DNA of 10,515 bases from CAHJXF01 sp964657795 (GTDB lineage Bacteria; Pseudomonadota; Gammaproteobacteria; Burkholderiales; Burkholderiaceae_D): NCBI GenBank assembly GCA_964657795.1, contig CAZZWS010000148.1, positions 1 to 10,515 of the forward strand. Reading direction: 5' to 3'. This document shows positions 1-6,297 of the stretch, piece after piece. Made by a program: the position numbers and the translations under genes. The notes beneath the pieces were generated by a model. It made no database searches. It saw nothing but the letters and a program-made list of their open reading frames with translations, and was not told the origin of the DNA. Position 1 is the first letter of the stretch. The number at the start of each line of letters is the position of its first letter.

Positions 1-72
1 GGGCCGTGGATAAGTGCGCTTATTACGATCTTCGACTACCCTAGCGACTCTCGATCAGGTAGTGAGCGCTAG
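1..72 (+). CDS. Possible C-terminal tail of an upstream gene (partial)
   Basis: Frame 1 is open from the window edge for 23 codons and stops with TAG at 70-72, inside the sequence that also forms the ribosome binding site (TAGGAG) of the next gene. Such a stop/Shine-Dalgarno overlap is common inside operons. A shorter competing tail in frame 3 stops at 44, so the choice of frame is uncertain. Too little is present to suggest a function. Confidence 0.25.
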   Translation, partial: GPWISALITIFDYPSDSRSGSER

Positions 73-77
73 GAGCC

Positions 78-509
78 ATGATGTTTTACGACATGGACAC
101 GCGCTCGTCTGAGGATGGTATGGATACCTTGAAATTCTGGTTGGACGCATTGGCCGGCGTAGCAAACCTTTTGACGATAGTTGCGTCATTGATAGCTATT
201 AGTGTCTATTGGAAAAATAAAGACAAGATATCGCGAGCAGTTCAAGTTTTGCTTGATTATTCTTTTCAAACAACGCTTACGGAACTCCGTGAGAAACTTG
301 AGCGCTTAAATGAATACAACGCGAATGAACCAACCCACGTTGGGGAGATAAAAGCGATTTTTTACGAGATCGTAGGTCAGATCAATGGGAACAGTTTTTT
401 AGTCGTACGGCTCGCTGAAATAAGTAAGAAGTTGTCAACATATGCTAGCTCGAAGCAGATAAGCGAACCGAAAAAGAGGTCGCTGTCAGTGAGCTGCGAG
501 AAAACTTGA
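78..509 (+). CDS. Small membrane-anchored protein of unknown function
   Basis: I do not recognise the family. The protein has one strong hydrophobic segment at about residues 22-44 (around FWLDALAGVANLLTIVASL), followed by positively charged WKNKDK. This predicts a short N-terminus, one membrane pass and a cytoplasmic helical domain of about 95 residues. Three starts are possible: ATG 78, ATG 81 (5 nt after AGGAG at 71-75) and ATG 120 (5 nt after GAGG at 111-114). The last puts the membrane helix directly at the N-terminus. The annotated end is suspicious: another frame is open from 449 to a TAA at 554-556 and encodes a plausible charged tail that overlaps the next start, so the gene may be frameshifted near the A-run at 471-475. 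It is followed closely by the 549 gene and is probably co-transcribed with it. AT-rich codon use marks it as island cargo. Confidence 0.6.
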   Translation: MMFYDMDTRSSEDGMDTLKFWLDALAGVANLLTIVASLIAISVYWKNKDKISRAVQVLLDYSFQTTLTELREKLERLNEYNANEPTHVGEIKAIFYEIVGQINGNSFLVVRLAEISKKLSTYASSKQISEPKKRSLSVSCEKT

Positions 510-548
510 GGACTTTGCGAGTTACTGTTCACTATTCGAGGAGCGACG

Positions 549-926
549 ATGAGTAAGATTGTCCAAGCCGTTAATGTTATGGTGGCGAATCCAGATCTTA
601 TAAAAAATGTGACTCTTGCTAGCCGTGACGATATCACTGAGTTTTTCTTTACTTACAAGGGAAAGTATAACTGGTCAATTACGAAGTTTGATAAGGACGT
701 AAGGCTATGGTTTTATCCTGAAAAGACGTCCTTGAAAGATTTGGCAAATCTGCCACCGGATGAATGGAACGAGAATGGTCCTTCGATGGTTGCTTATAGT
801 TCTGACGAAATCGGTACGATTGAAGCTCGCGCTTCGTTTTCTGACCTTCTTAACATTGTTAAGGAACAGATGTACGGCGTGAACCAAGTGTTGGATGACA
901 TCATTTCGGACGATATTCGTTTCTAA
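549..926 (+). CDS. Small acidic protein of unknown function, second gene of island cassette
   Basis: The 125-residue product has no signal peptide or membrane segment and looks like a soluble cytosolic alpha/beta protein. Its middle is rich in aromatic residues (FFFTYKGKYNWSITKF, about residues 32-47; LWFYPEK follows), then a Pro/Asp/Glu-rich turn (LPPDEWNENGP) and an acidic C-terminal helix ending DDIISDDIRF. I cannot assign a family. The start is well supported: GAGGAG at 538-543 sits five bases before ATG 549. That ribosome binding site lies 30 bp after the annotated stop of the upstream gene and within the alternative-frame extension of it, so the two genes are probably an operon and may be translationally coupled. 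The AT-rich codon use differs strongly from the genes after 1088. Short two-gene membrane/soluble cassettes at island edges are often defence or stability functions, but nothing here proves that. Confidence 0.7.
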   Translation: MSKIVQAVNVMVANPDLIKNVTLASRDDITEFFFTYKGKYNWSITKFDKDVRLWFYPEKTSLKDLANLPPDEWNENGPSMVAYSSDEIGTIEARASFSDLLNIVKEQMYGVNQVLDDIISDDIRF

Positions 927-999
927 TGGGAGTTGGTGTGCCTCACGCTGTGCCCTGTGCGGCCTTACTTGTTGCTTTGGGAGACTCTTAGCATTTCAC

Positions 1000-1029
1000 G
1001 TAAGGTCTTGATTTCGGCAACGATCTTAC
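1000..1029. repeat. Imperfect inverted repeat beside the attachment site
   Basis: GTAAGGTC (1000-1007) and GATCTTAC (1022-1029) are inverted repeats of 8 bases with a single G-T mismatch that would be a wobble pair in RNA; the 14-base loop includes TTTCGG. It lies 12 bases before the tRNA-His fragment. It has no U-tract, so it is a poor terminator. It could be an integrase or excisionase arm site, but it may be chance. Confidence 0.25.
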
Positions 1030-1040
1030 ATCTTTGGTCA

Positions 1041-1087
1041 GATTGTGATCCCGGTTGTCGTCGGTTCGAGTCCGATCAGCCACCCCA
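1041..1087 (+). other. tRNA-His 3' half: island attachment site (att) scar
   Basis: This matches the 3' half of bacterial tRNA-His as I know it from E. coli. The anticodon loop TTGTGAT carries the GTG anticodon (1043-1049). After it come the 3' anticodon stem CCCGG (1050-1054), the variable loop TTGTC, the T-arm GTCGG-TTCGAGT-CCGAT (1060-1076, five pairs with the usual G-T at the base), the acceptor strand CAGCCAC (1077-1083), discriminator C and CCA (1085-1087). The 5' half is absent: bases before the loop read TCAGA, which cannot pair with CCCGG, and there is no D-arm or GTGGCTG acceptor strand upstream. It is therefore not a functional tRNA but the duplicated target of a site-specific integrase, and it coincides exactly with the composition break. 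Confidence 0.85.
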
Positions 1088-1690
1088 CAGAATCACCGAC
1101 TTGCGACAAGATCATGTCGGCGGCAAAGGCCACTGTCGCATATTTCCAAAGCGTCCGGAGGTTGGGTTGACGCGTGAGCAGCAGCAATCGCGACAATTGC
1201 ATGGCAGTAGCCGCTTCCCGGCTGTCTCTGGCTACGCAAAACGGGGTGATACCCCAAACCAGATGTCGCCCACCGGGTTCGACAGCCCCTGTGCATCCGC
1301 GAGCGCCATCCCGGCGTCCGCGGAACCGTTCAGGCCGGCATGCTCGTATCCAAAGCCGCCAACTCGAAGGACTTCGCAAGCGGCTCATGTGTTCTTCGAC
1401 GTGCCCGTGCGGATCGTCCGGCACGTCGCGCAGTGGCTCGATGGAGGACGGCGAGTTCGCCTACCGCTTCGACCGATCCGACCGCGCGCCACGTGGGCCA
1501 CCTGGCATCGATCGCCCGCTCATGGCGCGATCTGCGGGCCGTCTGCAACCGCAGCCGCGACCGGATCGCTCGATAGCATTCGGTCGTCGAAGGTACACGG
1601 GCGCCGGGGCGGGGTTCGCTTGACACGTCGCGACGAAACGTCAACGATCGAGTCATCCGCATCCGCGCCCGTTCAGCGTCCCGAGCATCG
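1088..1690. other. GC-rich stretch of about 600 bases with no convincing gene
   Basis: Open frames exist on both strands, but they are low-complexity Arg/Ala/Pro/Ser-rich translations typical of GC-rich noncoding DNA. The reverse-strand frame ending in the tRNA fragment has the familiar artefact tail EPTTTGI, which is antisense tRNA. One area may be gene debris: ATG 1441 begins MEDGEFAYRFDRSD, and a neighbouring frame continues with a more natural RHVGHLASIARSWRDLRAV that stops at about 1576, as if a single-base indel had broken a short gene. I cannot name it. The 3' part holds a candidate promoter for the genes that follow. Confidence 0.5.
1620..1648 (+). promoter_or_regulatory. Candidate promoter with internal 10-bp palindrome
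   Basis: TTGACA at 1620-1625 is a perfect sigma-70 -35 box. It is followed after 17 bases by AACGAT (1643-1648), a weak -10 match of three bases out of six. The spacer contains the perfect palindrome CGTCGCGACG (1626-1635), a possible operator. The site is about 43 bases before ATG 1691, the first gene of the T6SS module. The weak -10 box keeps confidence low. Confidence 0.3.
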
Positions 1691-2209
1691 ATGAAACCCT
1701 CGTCCGTTCGACGTGCAAGCCGCCCGGCCCGTGCCTGCCTCCTCGCTTTGTTGTGGTCCGCCAGCGCAGCCCGAGCTGCAACGACCGCCTGCACGTCCTC
1801 CGAGGATCTCGTCTTCCAATGCGAGGCGGGCAGGAAGGTGATCGCGGTTTGTGCTTCGCGCGGCCCTGCCGGTGTGCTGCAGTATCGGTTCGGCCCGTCC
1901 TCGGCGCCCGAACTGGTTTTGTCGACTGCGGCGACGGATGACACGAAGGCCACGGTCTCGGGCAACGATCTCGCCTTTTCGGGCGGGGGCGGCGCCTATC
2001 TGCGGTTTCACGGGCACGCGACGGACTACGTCGTCTACACGGCGATCAGTTCGCAATGGGGCGAGCAGAGCGGCGTCGTGCCGGAGCGGGACGGCAAGCA
2101 GCTGCGTGGTGCCAAATGTGTCGGCAAGGTGAAGTCGAAGATCGGGCCGGCATTCTTCGACGAGGCCCGCATTTCGCGCGATCCATCCAGCTTCACGCTC
2201 CCTGACTGA
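1691..2209 (+). CDS. Sec-exported Cys-rich periplasmic protein, candidate immunity protein for the GH19 enzyme
   Basis: The 172-residue precursor begins with a classic Sec signal peptide: Arg-rich n-region (RRASRPAR), hydrophobic core (CLLALLWSASA) and an ARA-A cleavage site near residue 29. The core Cys16 is too early to be a lipobox, so the protein should be soluble in the periplasm. The mature part has four Cys (34, 44, 54, 143), enough for two disulfides, and a compact beta-rich look (YRFG, GGGGAYLRF, DYVVYTAIS). The next gene, 26 bases downstream, encodes a peptidoglycan hydrolase without a signal peptide. Pairing of an exported protein with a T6SS cell-wall effector is the usual effector-immunity layout, so I infer it neutralises that enzyme in the periplasm. 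The overall pattern loosely recalls lysozyme inhibitors, but I cannot place it in the MliC/PliC family. No strong ribosome binding site is visible; ATG 1691 is chosen because it gives the intact signal peptide. Confidence 0.7.
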   Translation: MKPSSVRRASRPARACLLALLWSASAARAATTACTSSEDLVFQCEAGRKVIAVCASRGPAGVLQYRFGPSSAPELVLSTAATDDTKATVSGNDLAFSGGGGAYLRFHGHATDYVVYTAISSQWGEQSGVVPERDGKQLRGAKCVGKVKSKIGPAFFDEARISRDPSSFTLPD

Positions 2210-2235
2210 CCGGTTCGCCCCGGTCCCGCATCACG

Positions 2236-3024
2236 ATGCTACGAACACCAGGACCGCTCGGCGCCGGCGGGCCCACGCAGGCGATCGACAAGGGCACCAC
2301 GGCCCGCATACGCCATCACGCCCCGTCGCATCGGCATGTCCGACCCAAGCGGAAGTTCGATCCGCACCGGCCTTTGACGGTCGACGAGACGAGCGTGCTG
2401 CAGGCGCTCGACGCGGCGGGCATGACCGACCTGAACGAGCGGGCGATGTTCCTCGCGCAGATGTCTCACGAATCGCAGGACTTCACCAAGTTCCGCGAGA
2501 ACCTGCATTACAAGGCACCGCGTCTGCTCGCCCTGTTCCCGTCGCACTTCGACGACCTGGCCGATGCCGAGAAGGTGGTCGCGGAGGGAACGGAGTCGAT
2601 CGCGGAAAGCATCTATGGTGGCCGGGCAGACCTCGGCAACACGGTGGACGGCGACGGCGCCCGCTACCTCGGTCGCGGGTACATCCAGTTGACCGGCAAG
2701 GATCTCTACACGCGCGCCGGCAAGGCACTCAACGTCGACCTCGTCAATCACCCGGAGCTGGCCGAGGACAAGGCGATCGCGCTCAAGATCGCGCTCTGGT
2801 ACTGGGCGGACCGGAAGGTGGGCCCGCCGGCGCGCAAGGCCGAGGTGCGCACGGTGACGAAGATCATCAACGGCAAGCTGAACGGCCTGCCGGACCGCGA
2901 GGTGTGCTTCGACCACTATCATCAGATCCTCGATCTGATCGCGCATCCGAAGGCCGCCGGTGCACCAACGGCGGCGCCGACCGCCCTGGCGACGTCCACC
3001 ACGCCGAGGCCGCCGTTGCCCTGA
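2236..3024 (+). CDS. GH19-family lysozyme/chitinase-like enzyme, probable T6SS peptidoglycan effector
   Basis: The 262-residue protein has a basic, His/Pro-rich, probably disordered N-terminus (1-45), a GH19/COG3179-type catalytic domain (about 46-235) and a Pro/Ala/Thr-rich tail. Catalytic landmarks are visible: H78-E79-S80 in LAQMSHESQDF, E88 in ENLHYKAPRL nine residues later, YGGRADLGNT (127-136) and GRGYIQLTG (147-154, Thr153). The E...E...T arrangement is that reported for phage SPN1S endolysin (Glu49, Glu58, Thr118), so cleavage of peptidoglycan glycan strands is more likely than chitin hydrolysis. It lacks a signal peptide and no holin gene is near, so it is not an obvious lysis cassette. 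Its position between a periplasmic candidate immunity gene and vgrG points to delivery by T6SS. The Shine-Dalgarno is weak; the start could be further in, since the domain begins near residue 46. A prophage remnant is the main alternative. Confidence 0.85.
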   Translation: MLRTPGPLGAGGPTQAIDKGTTARIRHHAPSHRHVRPKRKFDPHRPLTVDETSVLQALDAAGMTDLNERAMFLAQMSHESQDFTKFRENLHYKAPRLLALFPSHFDDLADAEKVVAEGTESIAESIYGGRADLGNTVDGDGARYLGRGYIQLTGKDLYTRAGKALNVDLVNHPELAEDKAIALKIALWYWADRKVGPPARKAEVRTVTKIINGKLNGLPDREVCFDHYHQILDLIAHPKAAGAPTAAPTALATSTTPRPPLP

Positions 3025-3168
3025 TGGCGGTTTCGCAGGCCATCGCCGGCCAGCGGGCAGGTCGGCGCACAATGACTTTTGTCCCTTTACCCAATCAAAA
3101 CGGGCGCTGACGATCGACGTCCGAGACATGCTGTCAAGTCCGAACATCGGTGCTCGCTATCCTTCTCC

Positions 3169-5112
3169 ATGCCCACTCCGATCACGCTGACCTCGCCTCT
3201 ACCCGCAGCGGATCTGTTGTTCGAGTCGATGACGACGTCGGCCGGCCTGAGCATGCTCGGCGAGACGCAGCTGAACCTGCTGAGTCCGAACGCCGACATC
3301 CGGCCGGAAGACCTGCTCGGCAAGCCGGTGACGATCAGGGTCGAGACCGCCGACGGCGAAGGGCGCTTCTTCAACGGCTACGTGACGCGCTTCGGTCTCG
3401 GCGTGCACCGCGGTCGTTACTACGCCTACCAGGCAACGGTCAACGCATGGCCGTGGTTCCTCACCTGCACCGCCGACTGCCGCATCTTCCAGGACGAGAC
3501 CGTCCCCGACATCGTCACGAAGGTGTTCCAGGACCACGGTGTCGCGAAATTCGAGTTCAAACTTTTCCGCAGCTATCGCAAGTGGGTGTATTGCGTCCAG
3601 TACCGTGAGACCGACTACAACTTCGTCGCGCGCTTGCTCGAGCACGAGGGCATCTACTGGTATTTCGAACACGAGGAGGGGGCGCACAAGCTCGTCCTGG
3701 TCGATTCGAGTGCTGCGCACGATGCCGCGCCGGGCTGCGAGTCGCTGCCCTACATCGAAGTCGACGGCCACGCGTCGCCGGACACGGAGTCGATTTCGAG
3801 CTGGAATTTCTCGCGCGAGGTCCGCAGCGGCAAGGTCGCCCTGACCAGCTACGACTTCGAGCGGCCGTCGACCGACCTCAAAGTCAACGCCGACAAGGAC
3901 CGCTCGTTCAGCCAGTCCGACCACGAGATCTTCGATTTCCAGGGCGACTACGCGCAGGCTGCGGACGGCACGCAGTGGGCCGACGACCGCATGGACGAGT
4001 TGCAGACGCCGTTCGAGATGCTGCGCGGGACGTCCAACGCGCACGGCATCGAGGCTGGCCGGCTGTTGAGCTTGACACGGCATCCCCGTGCCGACCAGAA
4101 CGCGCAGTACCTGATCACCGGCGTGTCCATTCATGCCTGGGTCGACGGCTACGAGGCCGGCGACGAACCGGGCGGGTATCGCTGCGATTTCGTCGCGATC
4201 CCCGCGGCCCAGCAATTCCGGCCGTCGCGAGAGACGCAACGGCCCCTGGTGCAGGGACCGCAGACGGCGGTCGTCGTCGGCCCGGCCGGCGAAGAACTGT
4301 TCACCGACAAGTACGGGCGCGTGAAGGTGCAGTTCTTCTGGGACCGCCAGGGCCAGAAGAACGAGAAGAGTTCGTGCTGGGTGCGGGTGTCGCATCCGTG
4401 GGCCGGCAAGAACTTCGGCATGGTCCACGTGCCGCGCATCGGGCAGGAGGTGGTGATCCACTTCCTCGAGGGCGACCCGGACCAGCCGTTGATCACCGGC
4501 CGCGTCTACAACGCCGAGCAGATGCCGCCTTGGGACCTGCCGGCGAACGCGACGCAGTCGGGCATCCTGACCCGCTCCAGCAAGGGCGGCGCCTACGGCA
4601 ACGCGAACGCGATCCGCTTCGAGGACAGGAAGGGCGCCGAGCAGCTGTGGATGCACGCGGAGAAGGACCAGCTCAACGAGGTCGAGAACGACGAGGTCAG
4701 TACCGTCGGCCACGACCGGACGGAGACGGTCGGGCACGACGAGACGATCAAGATCGGCGCCAATCGGACGATCAGCGTCGGCGCCTGCGAGACGGCGACG
4801 GTGGCCTTGCAGCGCACGCACGCGGTGGGCATCAACGAGACGATCGCGATCGGCGCCGCGCAGGAAGTGGCGATCGGTGCGGCGCAGTTGATCACGGTGG
4901 GGCTGAGCCAGATCACGAAGGTCGGCAAGAGCATATCCGTCGATGCCGGTGACTCGATCACGCTCACGACGGGCGCGGCGAGCATCACGATGAAGAACGA
5001 CGGAACCATCGTGATCAAGGGGAAGGACATCGCGATCGTGGGATCGGGTCAGATCGACGTGAAGGCATCGAGCGATGTCGTCATCAAGGGGTCGAAGGTC
5101 AACATTGACTGA
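3169..5112 (+). CDS. vgrG: Type VI secretion spike protein VgrG
   Basis: VgrG trimerises to form the puncturing spike on the Hcp tube and carries effectors. From ATG 3169 the product is 647 residues. It has an N-terminal gp27-like (phage GPD) half that begins ITLTSPLPAADLLFESMT and contains RETDYNFVARLLEHEGIYWY. The gp5 OB-fold starts at about residue 365 (KYGRVKVQFFWDR, SCWVRVSHPWAGKNFG, PRIGQEVVIHFLEGDPDQP). A gp5-C beta-helix of VG-x-x-x-T repeats runs from about 503 to 590, and a DUF2345-like end follows (GDSITLTTGAASITMKNDG). No extra enzymatic domain follows, so it is a structural VgrG rather than an evolved one. In-frame codons reach back to TTG 3079, but 3169 is the first ATG and matches the usual family N-terminus; no strong ribosome binding site is seen at either. 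The 65-base gap to the PAAR-like effector gene suggests one transcript. Confidence 0.96.
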   Translation: MPTPITLTSPLPAADLLFESMTTSAGLSMLGETQLNLLSPNADIRPEDLLGKPVTIRVETADGEGRFFNGYVTRFGLGVHRGRYYAYQATVNAWPWFLTCTADCRIFQDETVPDIVTKVFQDHGVAKFEFKLFRSYRKWVYCVQYRETDYNFVARLLEHEGIYWYFEHEEGAHKLVLVDSSAAHDAAPGCESLPYIEVDGHASPDTESISSWNFSREVRSGKVALTSYDFERPSTDLKVNADKDRSFSQSDHEIFDFQGDYAQAADGTQWADDRMDELQTPFEMLRGTSNAHGIEAGRLLSLTRHPRADQNAQYLITGVSIHAWVDGYEAGDEPGGYRCDFVAIPAAQQFRPSRETQRPLVQGPQTAVVVGPAGEELFTDKYGRVKVQFFWDRQGQKNEKSSCWVRVSHPWAGKNFGMVHVPRIGQEVVIHFLEGDPDQPLITGRVYNAEQMPPWDLPANATQSGILTRSSKGGAYGNANAIRFEDRKGAEQLWMHAEKDQLNEVENDEVSTVGHDRTETVGHDETIKIGANRTISVGACETATVALQRTHAVGINETIAIGAAQEVAIGAAQLITVGLSQITKVGKSISVDAGDSITLTTGAASITMKNDGTIVIKGKDIAIVGSGQIDVKASSDVVIKGSKVNID

Positions 5113-5177
5113 CACCTGGACACGCTGCGGCGGGCCGACGGTGCCCTTGCTCGCGCTTAACGTTCAATAGGCATTCG

Positions 5178-6215
5178 ATGTCGGTCACCATCAATGTCAA
5201 TGGCTTGACGCTTTGCCACAAGGGAAGCGGTGGCATCAGCCACAACACGCTGCCGGACGTGTGCAAGACGCCCGGGCAAGGCATTCCGGTGCCGTACCAG
5301 AACGAAGCGTATTCGAGCGATCTGGTGGGCGGAACGACGACCGTGTTCGCGGACGGCGGCAACAGCATCGCCAAGTTCGGCAGCGAGTTCTGCAAGAGCA
5401 TCTACGACGAGGCCGGCTCGATGGGCGGCGTCGTCTCCGGCACGAACAAGGCCGAGGCCGACTGGATCAGTCATAGCTTCGACGTGTTCTTCGAGCGGCA
5501 GGCCGCGTGTCGTTTGACCGACAAGTTGTTCATGAATCACCGCAACACGGTGAACATGGCCGGGCTGAAGCAACGCGATCTGCCGAAACCGGATCAGGAT
5601 TTCTACGACGAGTTGTGCGAGATGGCGTGCGAGTGTCTGCGGACGCCGATGAAGCCGGGCCAAACTTATCAGGACTGCGTGCGCAAGAAGATCGACAAGA
5701 AGTATTACGACGCCAACGGACACCCGAAACCCGACGCAAAGATGTGGCGTGAGGTTCCCTACGACCGCGGCAGTGGGTGGGACATGATCGGAAGTAAGGC
5801 CGATCCGAACGTGCCGACGGCAAATTTCATTCGTTCCAATTCGAGGCGGCTGGACGTACTTCGCCTGGGCAGTGGTGGGAAGCCCGACAAACTTATCGAT
5901 ATGAAGTTTGGCAAAGACACGTTGACGCCGGATGCCGAACGGGACTACCAGGACATCGCGCGAAAGGTGACCGGCAAGTCGAAGAATTTCGAGGAATTTC
6001 GAGTCGACGAGCACTGCGATTGCGGTGACGACCCGCCGTCGCAGTCACCGGTCGCGGTCCCGGCACCAGAACCGGAAAGTGCGTTGGACCGCTTCGGCAA
6101 GGCCGTGGAAAAGTCGACGGGACTGAAACTTGCCGGCGGGGCGCTGGTCGCGTTCCTGATCGTCTCGGAAGTCAGCCGTCTCTATCCGCCCCGCGACTTG
6201 ATTCCTGTCCCATGA
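5178..6215 (+). CDS. PAAR-like (DUF4150) T6SS effector with C-terminal PD-(D/E)XK nuclease (VRR-NUC type)
   Basis: The 345-residue protein has an N-terminal DUF4150 PAAR-like domain (about 5-130) with typical stretches LPDVCKTPGQGIPVPYQNEA, DEAGSMGGVVSG and MNHRNTVNMAG; this caps the VgrG tip. A linker rich in Cys follows (C147, C151, C153, C167). The toxin region (about 195-280) shows RRLDVLRL with Asp226, then KLIDMKF with Asp241 and Lys243, then Asp256-Tyr257-Gln258. This is a PD-(D/E)XK nuclease signature consistent with VRR-NUC, so it should cut DNA in the target cytoplasm. The two genes downstream belong to the family known as immunity for VRR-NUC toxins (TsiV, DUF3396), which supports the assignment independently. 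The C-terminus is unusual: a Pro-rich linker, a hydrophobic stretch LAGGALVAFLIVS (318-330) and the tail SRLYPPRDLIPVP. No adaptor gene (DUF4123, DUF1795) is seen beside it. Nuclease class is the less certain part. Confidence 0.88.
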   Translation: MSVTINVNGLTLCHKGSGGISHNTLPDVCKTPGQGIPVPYQNEAYSSDLVGGTTTVFADGGNSIAKFGSEFCKSIYDEAGSMGGVVSGTNKAEADWISHSFDVFFERQAACRLTDKLFMNHRNTVNMAGLKQRDLPKPDQDFYDELCEMACECLRTPMKPGQTYQDCVRKKIDKKYYDANGHPKPDAKMWREVPYDRGSGWDMIGSKADPNVPTANFIRSNSRRLDVLRLGSGGKPDKLIDMKFGKDTLTPDAERDYQDIARKVTGKSKNFEEFRVDEHCDCGDDPPSQSPVAVPAPEPESALDRFGKAVEKSTGLKLAGGALVAFLIVSEVSRLYPPRDLIPVP

Positions 6216-6297
6216 ACCGAACATCGAACATTCGGATTCGCACTCATCGAAAAGATCACAGCAGTCGCCGAGCGCTGGTGATTGGTGGTGGCCTAGT

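Larger units (their letters stand above)
1..1087. mobile_element. Right end of an AT-rich genomic island inserted at tRNA-His
   Basis: Base composition is clearly lower in GC here than in the rest of the window: sample 60-base lines in the 549-926 gene count to 37-45% GC, while a vgrG line counts to 68%. The AT-rich segment stops at a 3' half of tRNA-His (about 1041-1087), and GC-rich sequence follows at once. Islands that integrate at the 3' end of a tRNA leave an intact tRNA at one end and a duplicated 3' fragment at the other. The orientation fits: the fragment reads left to right and the foreign DNA is on its left. No integrase is visible, so it would have to lie outside the window. Extent to the left is unknown. 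Confidence 0.65.

Noticed and set aside
1043..1087. A functional tRNA-His gene
   Set aside because: Bases 5' of the anticodon loop cannot form the anticodon stem, and no D-arm or 5' acceptor strand exists.
1038..1424. 128-codon minus-strand frame ending in the tRNA fragment
   Set aside because: Its tail EPTTTGI is the well-known artefact of translating antisense tRNA; the rest shows no family resemblance.
933..1694. 253-codon plus-strand frame across the att site
   Set aside because: It would translate through the tRNA-His fragment and across the composition break, and the sequence is Pro/Arg/Ser noise without motifs.
2239..3147. 302-codon open frame on the minus strand
   Set aside because: Antisense to the GH19 gene with intact catalytic motifs on the plus strand; low-complexity Arg-rich translation.
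3199..5115. 638-codon open frame on the minus strand
   Set aside because: It lies wholly antisense to vgrG, is rich in Arg, Asp, Leu and Val without any domain signature, and is the usual by-product of GC-rich third codon positions.
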